A DNA stretch of 64,000 nt from assembly GCF_000426045.1 (NCBI RefSeq), contig NZ_KE384490.1:310001-374000 (forward strand), given 5' to 3'. The translations under genes were made by a program, and so were the position numbers. Shown in pieces: positions 28,474 through 37,420 of this stretch (its first letter is position 1; each line of letters opens with the position of its first letter). The notes beneath the pieces were generated by a model that was not told the DNA's origin, made no database searches, and saw only the letters and a list, made by a program, of their open reading frames with translations. Source of the DNA: Marmoricola sp. URHB0036. GTDB lineage: Bacteria > Actinomycetota > Actinomycetes > Propionibacteriales > Nocardioidaceae.

Positions 28474-31143
28474 GTCAGGACGTCCTACGGTCTGGTCGCT
28501 GCGGCGACCACTTCGTATGACGTCACGGTGGCGTGCGTCGAGGGGGGAGAGCCGCCGGGAGAGCCGCTCGTCGAGCACCGCAGCGGCTCGGTCACCCTGT
28601 CCCGAGCGGGCGAGCGCGAAGACCAGCGTGTCCTGGAGCACCTCGCGCTGGGCGGCGCTGCCACCGAGGGCGGTGGCGCGGGGGAGCACGTCCTCGAGCA
28701 GGCGGGCCGCCACGTCGTGGTCGCCCTCGACCACGGCCTGCAGCGCCCGGCAGACGGGTGCCACCACGTCGCGGAAGACGGGGTCGGTGTGGGCGAGCGA
28801 GGTGGTGCGTAGCGCAGCAAGCCCGATCTCGTCGCGCTCGGCGGCCAGGCTGAGCGCCGCGTGCAGCGCCACGAAGGGGGTGGGGGGCGAGATCAGCCAG
28901 CCGTCCGGGGCCGACCCGCAGACCGCCTCGCTCGGCAGGTCGCCGGTCCACGAGTCGGTGACCAGGCAGCGCCACAGCAGGGCACCGCTGTCCACGAGGG
29001 CCCGGGAGCCGGTGACCAGGGGCGGGGCCAGCTCACGCTCGTAGCGGCGGCGGACCGCCTCGACGTCGCCCTGCATGAGCTCGTGCAGCGCCGCGTGCCA
29101 GGAGAAGTGCGAGCGGTGGTTGGCCCGCGGGCCCTGGATGCGGATCCACTCGTCGAGCCAGGTGAGTCCGGCGGTGTGCGCGCCGGTCTCGTAGAACACG
29201 TGGGCCCGGGCGTGGGCGGCGTGGCCGGAGGCCGGCTCGACCGAGAGGGCGTACGACGACAGGTCCTCTGCCTCGGCCCAGCGCTCCTGGTCTTGACGCA
29301 CGAAGGCCAGCTGGCCGGCGTACCACCAGTCGTCGCCGTAGCTGCGGCCGAGCCCCTCGACCAGGTCGGAGGTCTGACGACCGGACGTGAGCCCGCCGAA
29401 CGCGACCGTCGGCAGCGCCACGCTGGCGGCCAGCGCGTCGCGCGGGAAGAGCCGGATGTGCCGCAGCAGCGCCGCCGCACCAGTCGCCTCGTCGGAGCGG
29501 AGGCGGGTGGTGACCGCGTCGAGGAAGCTGGCCTCGCGGTCGTCGAGGTGGCGCTCGGCGGCGGCCGCGTGCGCGTTGCGCAGCGCCGTGCGCCACGAGC
29601 CGGTGGCTCCCCACTCGTGCCCGAGCAGGGAGAGCGCGGCCTGGGCCTGGGTGAAGTACGGGTCCAGCTCGACGGCCGCCGAGAGGGCCTCCTCCACTCC
29701 GTCCTGCAGGCGCAGCAGCCGGCCGAGCGCGGCGTTGTAGGTCTCGGCCGCCTTCTTGCTGGTCGTGAGGGTGAGTCCGTAGGCGTCGGTCGGGCGGCGC
29801 TTGGTCTCCCCGTGCAGCGCGCGTACGACGGCGCGCGCGACGTCGTAGGCCTGCTCGCGGATCTCGGGCATGGCGGTGGTCTCGAAGAGGTTGCCGCGGC
29901 GCAGGGTGCCGATGGCGTAGAGCGGCATGCCGGTGGGGAGTACGCCGAGGACGCGACCGTCGTCGGCGGTGTCGATGCCGAGCCCGGCCGGACCGGGTCG
30001 GACCAGGCCGGTGCGGGCCAGGCCGGCCAGCAGCGGATCGGCCGACAGGGCGTCGATCGGGCCGGTGCAGTTGACGACGCCGGCCACCACGACCGTGGAG
30101 CCGTCGGCCAGGGTCGCCTCGATGCCGCCGTCGACCTCGCACGCGTCGACCAGCGTGCCGGAGTGGCGCACCAGCCGACCGGCCTCGGTGATCTCGGCGA
30201 GCCGGCCAGCAGTGACCGGTGGCATCCGGTGACGGTGCACGCCCCAGGTGCGCGAGTGGTCGGCCAGGAACCGTCGCTTGTCCTCGTCGTCCATGCCCTG
30301 CCAGAGCTGCGCGGTCACAGGGCGGAGTCCGTCGATCGCGGCCCGCCAGTCGCCGGTCTCCGCGACCGTGCGCGCGACGTGAGCGTCGACGACGTCACGC
30401 AGCTCGTCGAGGGTGGCGATCCGGGTGATGCCGGGCGGAGGGGGCACGGCCGGTGTCGTGGGCAGGCGGTGCACCTCGGGCACCAGGTCGTGGCGCGACA
30501 CCGTGTGCAGGGTCCGACCTGGACGGTCGGCCGAGATGGCGAGGTCGACCATGGTCAGCCCGGTGCCGACCAGGAGCAGGTCCCCGTCGGGGAGCCCCTG
30601 GGTCCACGGGTCGGCCACCAGCCGGTCCGACGACGTGAGAGCCGCCGGTGCCCAGTCGGTGCCGGGCCGTGAGCCGGTGGCCAGCACGACCGCCCTGGCC
30701 ACGATCGACTGGCCGGAGGAGAGCCTGACCACGAAGCGGTCGCCGCGACGTTCGATCCCGAGCACGGACTCGGTGCGTCGCTCGAGACGGGCGTTGCCGG
30801 GGTACTCGGCGGCGGTCTGCAGCAGGCCGGAGACGTAGTCGCCGTACACCCGGCGGGGGACGAAGTCCTGCGGTTGGGTGTCGGAGTCGTGGTGGGTGCG
30901 CACCCAGCGGAAGAAGTGCTCGGGGTCGCGCGGGAACGCGCTCATCCCGCTCGCCGGCACGTTCAGCAGGTGCCGGTCGTCGGTCGTGGAGTACGCCGGC
31001 CCGCGGCCGGTCGTGGGGGACGGGTCGACCAGTGCGATCCGGTAGCGGGACGACAGACCGGTGACCAGGTGCGATGCCGTCAGCGCGCCGGCCGCACCGG
31101 CTCCGACCACCACCACGCAGCAGTCGCCTTCTCCACCTCGCAT
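28288..31143 (-). CDS. FAD/NAD(P)-binding protein fused to a TPR38-like domain
   Basis: A 951-residue frame joining two families. Residues 1-440 are a flavin/NAD(P)-binding oxidoreductase (CVVVVGAGAAGALTASHL near residue 10; VVLATGSRPGTDW; a second Rossmann loop, LLLVGTGLTMVDLA), of the kind with a SidA/NAD_binding_9-like layout. From about residue 448 (RRPTDAYGLTLTTSKKAAET) it matches TPR repeat protein 38-like solenoids (YGDDWWYAGQLAFV, SGHAAHARAHVFYETGAHTAG, HFSWHAALHELMQGD). No stop separates the halves. The last 61 residues run antisense to the SDR gene and look non-native, so the natural end is uncertain. The ATG at 31143 follows two nested palindromes (31157-31184). The reaction and partner are unknown. 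Confidence 0.65.
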   Translation of the reverse strand: MRGGEGDCCVVVVGAGAAGALTASHLVTGLSSRYRIALVDPSPTTGRGPAYSTTDDRHLLNVPASGMSAFPRDPEHFFRWVRTHHDSDTQPQDFVPRRVYGDYVSGLLQTAAEYPGNARLERRTESVLGIERRGDRFVVRLSSGQSIVARAVVLATGSRPGTDWAPAALTSSDRLVADPWTQGLPDGDLLLVGTGLTMVDLAISADRPGRTLHTVSRHDLVPEVHRLPTTPAVPPPPGITRIATLDELRDVVDAHVARTVAETGDWRAAIDGLRPVTAQLWQGMDDEDKRRFLADHSRTWGVHRHRMPPVTAGRLAEITEAGRLVRHSGTLVDACEVDGGIEATLADGSTVVVAGVVNCTGPIDALSADPLLAGLARTGLVRPGPAGLGIDTADDGRVLGVLPTGMPLYAIGTLRRGNLFETTAMPEIREQAYDVARAVVRALHGETKRRPTDAYGLTLTTSKKAAETYNAALGRLLRLQDGVEEALSAAVELDPYFTQAQAALSLLGHEWGATGSWRTALRNAHAAAAERHLDDREASFLDAVTTRLRSDEATGAAALLRHIRLFPRDALAASVALPTVAFGGLTSGRQTSDLVEGLGRSYGDDWWYAGQLAFVRQDQERWAEAEDLSSYALSVEPASGHAAHARAHVFYETGAHTAGLTWLDEWIRIQGPRANHRSHFSWHAALHELMQGDVEAVRRRYERELAPPLVTGSRALVDSGALLWRCLVTDSWTGDLPSEAVCGSAPDGWLISPPTPFVALHAALSLAAERDEIGLAALRTTSLAHTDPVFRDVVAPVCRALQAVVEGDHDVAARLLEDVLPRATALGGSAAQREVLQDTLVFALARSGQGDRAAAVLDERLSRRLSPLDARHRDVIRSGRRSDQTVGRPDSPEPGVVLGQDPGERLLRGDRGEGGPHLVGGTRDDHDLAGLHARDRGTGHLRSRHPHDLRE

Positions 31144-31156
31144 CGCACGCCTCCAA

Positions 31157-31184
31157 AGTCGAGTAACTAACTCGACTAAGTTAG
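31157..31184. promoter_or_regulatory. Nested palindromes, candidate repressor operator
   Basis: Two overlapping inverted repeats lie 13 bases upstream of the FAD-TPR gene and 68 bases before the divergent DinB-fold gene. AGTCGAGT-N5-ACTCGACT (31157-31177) has perfect 8-base arms. CTAACT-N6-AGTTAG (31167-31184) has perfect 6-base arms. The site is AT-rich against the surroundings, as expected for a promoter with a TetR- or MarR-type operator. No regulator gene is next to it. Confidence 0.6.
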
Positions 31185-31251
31185 CAAAGAGTTGCCGGAA
31201 TGCGTGCATCTCGACCCGGAATCTGTCGGTGGGTCGTGATGTGGTCCAGAC

Positions 31252-31827
31252 ATGTCCGCGATCACGGTGCCCTGGAACACCCAGCTCCTCGAGCAGCTCG
31301 ACTGGCACTGGACCAACCACGTGCGACCGAGGTGGGGCGGGCTGACCGACGACGAGTACTTCTGGGAACCGGTCGCCGACTGCTGGAACGTGCGTCGCGT
31401 CGGCGAGGGGAGCGCCGCCGTCCAGGCCGGAACGGGCGAGTGGCGCTGCGACTACGCCTACCCCGAGCCCGATCCGGCGCCGGTCACGACCATCGCCTGG
31501 CGACTGGCCCACCTCATCGTCGGGGTCTTCGGGGAGCGCTGCCGCTCACACTTCGGTGGTCCGCCGATCAGCTACGACGACTTCGCCTACGCCGGCTCCG
31601 CCGTCGACGCGTTGGAGCAGCTCGACGCCGGCTACGCCCGCTGGATCGAGGGTGTGCGGTCGCTCGAGGAGGAGGGGCTCCGCCGCGAGTGCGGTCCCGC
31701 CGAGGGTCCGTTCGCCGAGCACCCGCTCTCCGAGCTGGTCCTGCACATCAACCGCGAGGCCATCCACCACGGGGCCGAGATCTTGCTGCTGCGCGACCTC
31801 TACCTGAGGACTACTCCGCGTCCTTGA
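31252..31827 (+). CDS. DinB-superfamily protein
   Basis: A 191-residue four-helix-bundle protein of the DinB/YfiT superfamily, often metal-binding and, in some members, a mycothiol- or bacillithiol-dependent transferase. Supporting pattern: [20 protein letters not shown] at the N-terminus (first helix; DDEYFWEP follows), [13 protein letters not shown] in the second helix (His as metal ligand) and [16 protein letters not shown] near the C-terminus (His ligands). It is unrelated to DNA polymerase IV despite the name. The ATG at 31252 is 108 bases from the divergent FAD-TPR start, with palindromes between them. Its stop overlaps the end of the convergent carboxylase gene by 17 bases. Confidence 0.75.
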   Translation: MSAITVPWNTQLLEQLDWHWTNHVRPRWGGLTDDEYFWEPVADCWNVRRVGEGSAAVQAGTGEWRCDYAYPEPDPAPVTTIAWRLAHLIVGVFGERCRSHFGGPPISYDDFAYAGSAVDALEQLDAGYARWIEGVRSLEEEGLRRECGPAEGPFAEHPLSELVLHINREAIHHGAEILLLRDLYLRTTPRP

Positions 31828-33607
31828 TCTCGCAGATGACCTCGCCGTTGGTCACGCCCGTGCCGACCTCGGCCTTCAGCCCGGTGACGGTCCCGGCCTT
31901 GTGTGCCTTGAGCGGCTGCTCCATCTTCATCGCCTCGAGCACGACGATGGTGTCGCCCTCCGCCACCGAGTCGCCGTCGGAGACGGCCACCTTGACGATG
32001 GTGCCCTGCATCGGCGAGGCGACGGAGTCACCGGAGGCGGCCGCTCCTGCCTTCTTGCCGGCTGCGCGCTTGGGCTTCTTGGCTCCGCTCGAGGCGCCGC
32101 CGACCGCGGCAAGACCACCGGGCAGGACCACCTCGAGGCGACGTCCGCCGACCTCGACGGTGACCTTGTGGCGCTCGTCCGGCTCGGGGGCGTCGGGCCG
32201 GTCGCCGGCGTACGGCGTGATCTGGTTGTCGAAGTCGGTCTCGATCCACTGCGTGTAGACGTCGAAGGACTCGGGGTTCTCGGCCGGGCTGCCGATGAAG
32301 GCCGGGTCGGAGACGACCGCGGCGTGGAAGGGGATCACCGTCGGCATGCCGTCGACGACGAACTCGTCGAGCGCGCGACGGGAGCGCTCGAGCGCCTGGG
32401 TGCGGTCGCGACCGGACACGATCAGCTTGGCGATCAGGGAGTCGAAGGCGCCCGGGATGGTCTCGCCCTCCTCGTAGCCGCCGTCGAGACGGATGCCGGG
32501 TCCGCTCGGCGGCGACCAGCGGGTCAGCGTGCCCGGCGCCGGCATGAAGTTGGCGCCGCCGTCCTCGGCGTTGATGCGGAACTCGATGGAGTGGCCACTG
32601 ATCTTCGGGTCGTCGTAGCCGAGCTCCTCGCCGGCGGCGATCCGGAACATCTCGCGGACGAGGTCGAGGCCGGTGACCTCCTCGGAGACGCAGTGCTCGA
32701 CCTGGAGGCGGGTGTTGACCTCGAGGAAGGAGATGGTCCCGTCCTGGGCGACCAGGAACTCGCAGGTGCCGGCACCGACGTACTCCGCCTCGCGCAGGAT
32801 CGCCTTGGAGCTCTCGTAGAGCCGGCTGACCTGGTCGTCGGTGAGGAAGGGCGCCGGGGCCTCCTCGACCAGCTTCTGGTTGCGGCGCTGAAGCGAGCAG
32901 TCACGGGTCGAGACCACGACGACGTTGCCGTGCTGGTCGGCCAGGCACTGGGTCTCGACGTGCCGCGGCTTGTCGAGGAACTTCTCGACGAGGCACTCAC
33001 CTCGGCCGAAGGCGCTGACCGCCTCGCGGACGGCGGAGTCGAAGGCGTCGGGGATCTCCTCGATCGTGCGGGCGACCTTGAGGCCGCGGCCGCCGCCACC
33101 GAAGACCGCCTTGATGGCGACCGGGAGGCCGTTCTCCTTGGCGAAGGCGATGATCTCGTCGGCGTCCTTGACCGGGTCCTTGGTGCCGGGGGCCAGCGGA
33201 GCGTTGGCCTTCTCCGCGATGTGCTTGGCCTTGGCCTTGTCGCCGAGGTTCTCGATCGCCTTGGGCGGCGGGCCGATCCAGACCAGCCCGGCGTCGATGA
33301 CGGCCTGGGCGAAGTCGGCGTTCTCGGCCAGGAAGCCGTAGCCGGGGTGCACGGAGTCGGCGCCGGACTTCTTCGCGGCGGCGACGATCTTCTCGATGTC
33401 GAGGTAGGAGTCGGCGGGCGTCGCGCCGTCGAGCGAGTGGGCCTCGTCGGCGAGGCGCACGAACACGGCGTCGCGGTCGGGCTCGGCGTACACCGCGACG
33501 CTGCCGATGCCGGCGTCCTTGCAGGCGCGGATCACGCGGACGGCGATCTCGCCGCGGTTGGCGATGAGGACCTTCTGCAGTGGTGTGACGTCGGACCTAC
33601 CGGCCAC
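31811..33607 (-). CDS. Acetyl/propionyl-CoA carboxylase alpha subunit (biotin carboxylase + BCCP)
   Basis: A 598-residue subunit that carboxylates its own biotin with ATP and bicarbonate for transfer by a separate beta subunit. It has an N-terminal biotin carboxylase ([17 protein letters not shown], the ATP-grasp loop [22 protein letters not shown]), an Ala/Lys-rich linker and a C-terminal biotinyl domain with EAMKMEQ (biotinyl Lys561). The size is typical of actinobacterial AccA3-type chains. The GTG start at 33607 is chosen because AAGGAG lies 7 bases upstream; the frame is open further back without such a site. No carboxyltransferase beta gene is adjacent. It coexists with the single-chain carboxylase at the left edge, so the two probably serve different acyl-CoAs. 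Confidence 0.9.
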   Translation of the reverse strand: MAGRSDVTPLQKVLIANRGEIAVRVIRACKDAGIGSVAVYAEPDRDAVFVRLADEAHSLDGATPADSYLDIEKIVAAAKKSGADSVHPGYGFLAENADFAQAVIDAGLVWIGPPPKAIENLGDKAKAKHIAEKANAPLAPGTKDPVKDADEIIAFAKENGLPVAIKAVFGGGGRGLKVARTIEEIPDAFDSAVREAVSAFGRGECLVEKFLDKPRHVETQCLADQHGNVVVVSTRDCSLQRRNQKLVEEAPAPFLTDDQVSRLYESSKAILREAEYVGAGTCEFLVAQDGTISFLEVNTRLQVEHCVSEEVTGLDLVREMFRIAAGEELGYDDPKISGHSIEFRINAEDGGANFMPAPGTLTRWSPPSGPGIRLDGGYEEGETIPGAFDSLIAKLIVSGRDRTQALERSRRALDEFVVDGMPTVIPFHAAVVSDPAFIGSPAENPESFDVYTQWIETDFDNQITPYAGDRPDAPEPDERHKVTVEVGGRRLEVVLPGGLAAVGGASSGAKKPKRAAGKKAGAAASGDSVASPMQGTIVKVAVSDGDSVAEGDTIVVLEAMKMEQPLKAHKAGTVTGLKAEVGTGVTNGEVICEIKDAE

Positions 33608-33715
33608 TGTGGCTCTCCTTCGGGGGCTGCCTGCTTCTCCGCGGGAGTCTAGGACCTCCGGATCGGGCCCCTGCAGGGCGTCCATCAGGCGCGGTGCCAG
33701 CAGTAGCCTGAGCCC

Positions 33716-34096
33716 ATGATCACCGGGGTGCACACGCTCATCTACGCCGAGGATGCGGCCGCAGCGCGCGCCTTCTGCCGCGACGTGCTGCAGCTGCCGT
33801 ACGCCGACACCGGCGGTGGCTGGCTCATCTTCAAGACCGGTCCCAGCGAGCTCGCCACCCACCCGAGCTCGTGGGAGTACGAGGGCAAGGCCGGAGGGAC
33901 CGACGAGTCCTTCGACATCTCCCTGATGTGTGACGACCTGTCAGGCACCATGGCGGAGCTGGCGGGGCGGGGTGCCGAGTTCGACGGCGGCGTGGTCGAA
34001 CAGCCGTGGGGTCACACGGCGCAGCTCAAGATTCCCGGCGCCGGCACGATGATGCTCTACGAGCCGACCTACGACCCGCCGGCAACGTCCCTGTGA
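33716..34096 (+). CDS. VOC-family (glyoxalase/bleomycin-resistance fold) protein
   Basis: A 126-residue single-domain VOC protein. The first beta-alpha-beta unit ([24 protein letters not shown]) and the second half ([21 protein letters not shown], then [21 protein letters not shown]) give the paired-module layout. Glu in LYEP and His6 in GVHTLIY sit where metal ligands usually are. It is divergent from the carboxylase alpha gene. Its stop overlaps the start of the MarR gene (GTGA), so the pair is coupled. VOC members range from isomerases to binding proteins; the substrate here is unknown. Confidence 0.8.
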   Translation: MITGVHTLIYAEDAAAARAFCRDVLQLPYADTGGGWLIFKTGPSELATHPSSWEYEGKAGGTDESFDISLMCDDLSGTMAELAGRGAEFDGGVVEQPWGHTAQLKIPGAGTMMLYEPTYDPPATSL

Positions 34097-34584
34097 GTGG
34101 TCTGCCCTTCGATCCCATCGACGAAGCGGCCCGGCAGTGGGCCAGGCACTGGGACGGCGTGCCGCAGATGCACGCGGTCACCTCGCTGATGCGGGTGCAA
34201 CAGCTCGTGCTCGGTCGCCTCGATGCCCTGCTCCGGCCGCTCGGCCTCACCTTCGCCCGCTACGAGGCGTTGGTGCTGCTCACCTTCTCCTCCCGTGGCG
34301 CGCTGCCCCTCGGCAAGATGGGCGAGCGGCTGCAGGTGCATCCCACGTCGGTCACCTCGATCGTGGGTCGGCTCGAGTCGGCCGGCCTCGTCGTACGCCG
34401 CCCGCATCCGGAGGACGGCCGGGCGGTGCTGGCCGAGATCACCGCCGAGGGTCGAGCGCTGGTGGAGCGGGCCACGACCGCGCTGGTCGGCGCCGACTTC
34501 GGGCTCGGCGCGCTCGAGGAGTCCGACCTCCGGGCGCTCTCCGAGCTGCTCCGGCCCGTCCGCCAGGCAGCGGGCGACTTCTGA
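34093..34584 (+). CDS. MarR-family transcriptional regulator
   Basis: A 163-residue winged-helix regulator. The recognition region runs GKMGERLQVHPTSVTSIVGRLESAGLVVRR, followed by the wing HPEDGRAVLAEITAEGRALV, the standard MarR pattern; flanking helices (LDALLRPLGLTFARYEALVLL and the C-terminal LRALSELLRPVRQ) form the dimer interface. The GTG start at 34093 overlaps the stop of the VOC gene (GTGA). It precedes the acyl-CoA mutase gene by 51 bases, and a perfect palindrome (34613-34624) in that gap is a natural candidate operator. Regulation of the mutase or of its own pair by acyl-CoA-type ligands is inference. Confidence 0.85.
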   Translation: MSGLPFDPIDEAARQWARHWDGVPQMHAVTSLMRVQQLVLGRLDALLRPLGLTFARYEALVLLTFSSRGALPLGKMGERLQVHPTSVTSIVGRLESAGLVVRRPHPEDGRAVLAEITAEGRALVERATTALVGADFGLGALEESDLRALSELLRPVRQAAGDF

Positions 34585-34612
34585 CCCACGGCCGTCGGCT
34601 GGTGCGAATTAG

Positions 34613-34624
34613 TAGGACGTCCTA
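34613..34624. promoter_or_regulatory. Palindrome upstream of the acyl-CoA mutase gene
   Basis: TAGGACGTCCTA is a perfect 12-base palindrome ending 11 bases before the mutase ATG. It lies in a locally AT-richer gap just after the MarR gene, whose product is the simplest candidate to bind it. Its place next to the start codon would suit repression. Confidence 0.5.
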
Positions 34625-34635
34625 GTATTTGCGGC

Positions 34636-36318
34636 ATGGACGCACGCAGCCGCTGGCAGGACCGCTACTCGAAGTCGCGCGTGCGCGACGCCGACTTCAC
34701 CACGCTGAGCGGCATGGAGGTCGAGCCGGCATACGGCACCGACGACTCCGAGTGGCCCGGCGAGTTTCCCTACACGCGTGGGCTCTACGCCACCGGCTAC
34801 CGCGGCCGGACCTGGACGATCCGCCAGTTCGCCGGCTTCGGCAACGCGCAGCAGACCAACGAGCGCTACAAGATGATCCTCGGCCGCGGCGGTGGTGGCC
34901 TGTCCGTCGCCTTCGACATGCCGACCCTGATGGGGCGCGACTCCGACGACCCGCGCAGTCTCGGTGAGGTCGGGCACTGCGGCGTGGCGATCGACTCGGC
35001 CGCCGACATGGAGGTGCTCTTCGACAGCATCGACCTCGGCGCCGTCACCACCTCGATGACGATCAGCGGTCCGGCGGTGCCGGTCTTCTGCATGATGATC
35101 GTGGCCGCCGAGCGCGCCGGCGTCGACACCAGCACGCTCAACGGCACGCTGCAGACCGACATCTTCAAGGAGTACATCGCGCAGAAGGAGTGGCTGTTCG
35201 GTCCCGAGCCGCACCTGAAGCTGATCGGCGACCTGATGGAGTACTGCGCCGAGGAGATCCCGGCGTACAAGCCCCTGAGCGTCTCCGGCTACCACATCCG
35301 CGAGGCCGGCTCGACCGCCGCGCAGGAGCTCGCCTACACCCTCGCCGACGGCTTCGGCTACATCGAGCTCGGGCTCTCGCGGGGCCTCGACATCGACGTC
35401 TTCGCGCCCGGACTCAGCTTCTTCTTCGACAGCCACCTCGACTTCTTCGAGGAGATCGCCAAGTTCCGGGCCGCACGGCGCATCTGGGCGCGCTGGGTGC
35501 GCGACGTCTACGGCGCGACGTCCGAGAAGGCGCAGTGGATGCGCTTCCACACCCAGACCGCCGGTGTCTCGCTGACCGCGCAGCAGCCCTACAACAACGT
35601 CGTACGCACCGGCATCGAGGCGCTGGCCGCGGTGCTGGGCGGCACCAACTCGCTGCACACCAACGCTCTCGACGAGACCCTGGCCCTGCCAAGCGAGCAG
35701 GCGGCGGAGATCGCGCTGCGCACCCAGCAGGTGATCATGGAGGAAACCGGCGTGGTGAACGTCGCCGACCCCCTCGGTGGCTCGTGGTACGTCGAGGCGC
35801 TGACCGACAAGCTCGAGGCCGAGGCCAACGCGATCTTCGACAAGATCCTCGAGATGGGCGGCTCGACGCTCCGCCACGACCAGACCGAGGCCCTCGCCGA
35901 GTCCGCCCGCCGGGGCGAGAACCCGGTCACCCAGGGGCTGCTGCGGGGCATCGAGGAGGGCTGGTTCATGTCCGAGATCGCCGAGGCCGCGTTCGCCTAC
36001 CAGGTTGCCCTGGAGAAGGGCGAGAAGAAGGTCGTCGGCGTCAACGTGCACAAGGACTCGGTGACCAGCGAGCTGGAGATCCTGCGTGTCTCGCACGAGG
36101 TCGAGACCGAGCAGGTGCGCATCCTCGACCAGCGCAAGGCAGACCGTGACGAGGCCGAGGTCGCGCGCGCGATCGAGGCGATGCTCACGGCTGCCCGCGA
36201 GGACACCAACATGATCCCTGCGATGCTGGACGCATGCCGTGCCGAAGCGACCCTGGGCGAGATCTGCAACGCCCTGCGCGAGGAGTGGGGCGAGTACCGG
36301 GAACCGGCGCGCTTCTGA
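34636..36318 (+). CDS. icmA: Acyl-CoA mutase large subunit, isobutyryl-CoA mutase type
   Basis: A 560-residue catalytic subunit of a B12-dependent acyl-CoA mutase, without the C-terminal cobalamin-binding domain. It has the TIM-barrel hallmark sequences RQFAGFGNAQQTNERYK, LSVAFDMPTLMGRDSDDPRS, SVSGYHIREAG (conserved His) and FRFHTQTAG-like MRFHTQTAGVSLTAQQP. At the two substrate-selecting positions it has Phe65 and Gln183. Methylmalonyl-CoA mutase has Tyr89 and Arg207 there, while isobutyryl-CoA mutase has Phe80 and Gln198 (Streptomyces numbering, the same offset of 15 at both). Isobutyryl-CoA to n-butyryl-CoA isomerisation, linking valine and fatty-acid metabolism, is therefore the best call. 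The small B12-binding subunit (icmB) is not in the window. The ATG at 34636 follows a palindrome. Confidence 0.85.
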   Translation: MDARSRWQDRYSKSRVRDADFTTLSGMEVEPAYGTDDSEWPGEFPYTRGLYATGYRGRTWTIRQFAGFGNAQQTNERYKMILGRGGGGLSVAFDMPTLMGRDSDDPRSLGEVGHCGVAIDSAADMEVLFDSIDLGAVTTSMTISGPAVPVFCMMIVAAERAGVDTSTLNGTLQTDIFKEYIAQKEWLFGPEPHLKLIGDLMEYCAEEIPAYKPLSVSGYHIREAGSTAAQELAYTLADGFGYIELGLSRGLDIDVFAPGLSFFFDSHLDFFEEIAKFRAARRIWARWVRDVYGATSEKAQWMRFHTQTAGVSLTAQQPYNNVVRTGIEALAAVLGGTNSLHTNALDETLALPSEQAAEIALRTQQVIMEETGVVNVADPLGGSWYVEALTDKLEAEANAIFDKILEMGGSTLRHDQTEALAESARRGENPVTQGLLRGIEEGWFMSEIAEAAFAYQVALEKGEKKVVGVNVHKDSVTSELEILRVSHEVETEQVRILDQRKADRDEAEVARAIEAMLTAAREDTNMIPAMLDACRAEATLGEICNALREEWGEYREPARF

Positions 36319-36325
36319 GCCGGCC

Positions 36326-37414
36326 ATGACGGCCGGCGAGCCTCGGTCCTTCGGGGTCGAGGAGGAGCTGGTCCTGATCGACCCGGACACCCGTCGCGCG
36401 ACGGCCCGGTCGGACCGGGCCGAAGCGGCGAACGAGTCCGGTGAAGAGGTGGCGCTCGAGCTGTTCCGGCACCAGGTGGAGTCCTCGACGCCACCGTTGA
36501 CGGACGCCGGGGAGCTGGGCGAGGCGCTGCGGCGGGGCAGGCGCGCGCTGGGCGAGTCGGCTGCGGCGGCCGGAGCCCGAGCCGTGGCGACGGCCTCGCC
36601 ACCGCTCGCTCCTGGGGAGGAGGAGTTCACCCGGACCGAGAGGTACCTGCGCTTCGAGGGTGAGTTCGGCCAGATCGCCCGTGAGTCACACGTGTGCGGG
36701 ATGCACGTGCACGTCGGGATCGAGGACGCCGAAGGCATCCGCGTGATCGACGGCATCCGTCCCTGGCTCCCCGTGCTGACCGCGATCAGTGCCAACTCGC
36801 CGTACTGGCAGGGCACGGACACCGGCTACGCCAGCTGGCGCAGCCAGGTCTGGGGCCGCTGGTCCTCCGCCGGCGCGCGCGAGCCCTTCGGCGACGTCGA
36901 CACCTACCGCGAGGTCGCCGAGCGGACCATCGCCTGGGGTGGAGCGATGGACCGGGCGATGCTCTACTTCGACGCCCGGCTGGCGGAGAACTACCCGACG
37001 GTCGAGCTGCGCGTCTGCGACGTGTGCCTGGAGATCGAGGACGCCGTCCTCGTGGCCGTTCTCGCGAGAGCACTGGTCACCACCGCCGCCGCGACTCGCG
37101 AGGTGGAGGCGTGGCGCTCGGACCTGCTCCGGGTCGCCGGCTGGAGGGCCGCCCGCTACGGCACCGCCGGACCCCTCGTACACCCGGGCACCCGGGAGCT
37201 GGCATCGGCGCGTGAGGTGTTCGCTGCCCTGCTCGAGGCCGTGGGACCGGCGCTGGACGAGACCGGCGAGCGTCGCTTCGTCGACGACGGATTCGAGCGG
37301 GTGCTGGCGCGTGGCAACGGGGCCGTGCGCCAACGACGGACCTTCGAGGAGACCCGGGACCTGGTCGCCGTGGTCGACGACCTGGCCGATGCCACCGAGA
37401 CGACTTGGCTCTGA
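36326..37414 (+). CDS. Carboxylate-amine ligase, YbdK-type glutamate-cysteine ligase
   Basis: A 362-residue ATP-dependent ligase of the GCS2/YbdK family, whose members join glutamate to cysteine or other amines. Family marks are SFGVEEELVLID at the N-terminus (metal and ATP site), HVCGMHVHVGIED (about residues 121-133), ISANSPYWQGTDTGYASWRS (about 150-170) and the FDARLAENYPTVELRVCD stretch (about 213-230). The ATG at 36326 is 7 bases after the mutase stop, so they are probably cotranscribed, though no metabolic link is obvious. Actinobacteria make mycothiol rather than glutathione, so the amine substrate may not be cysteine. Confidence 0.85.
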   Translation: MTAGEPRSFGVEEELVLIDPDTRRATARSDRAEAANESGEEVALELFRHQVESSTPPLTDAGELGEALRRGRRALGESAAAAGARAVATASPPLAPGEEEFTRTERYLRFEGEFGQIARESHVCGMHVHVGIEDAEGIRVIDGIRPWLPVLTAISANSPYWQGTDTGYASWRSQVWGRWSSAGAREPFGDVDTYREVAERTIAWGGAMDRAMLYFDARLAENYPTVELRVCDVCLEIEDAVLVAVLARALVTTAAATREVEAWRSDLLRVAGWRAARYGTAGPLVHPGTRELASAREVFAALLEAVGPALDETGERRFVDDGFERVLARGNGAVRQRRTFEETRDLVAVVDDLADATETTWL

Positions 37415-37420
37415 CGGCGC

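Noticed and set aside
31252-31827. DNA polymerase IV (DinB)
   Set aside because: The protein is the small helical-bundle DinB superfamily with metal-binding histidines, not the Y-family polymerase of the same historical name.
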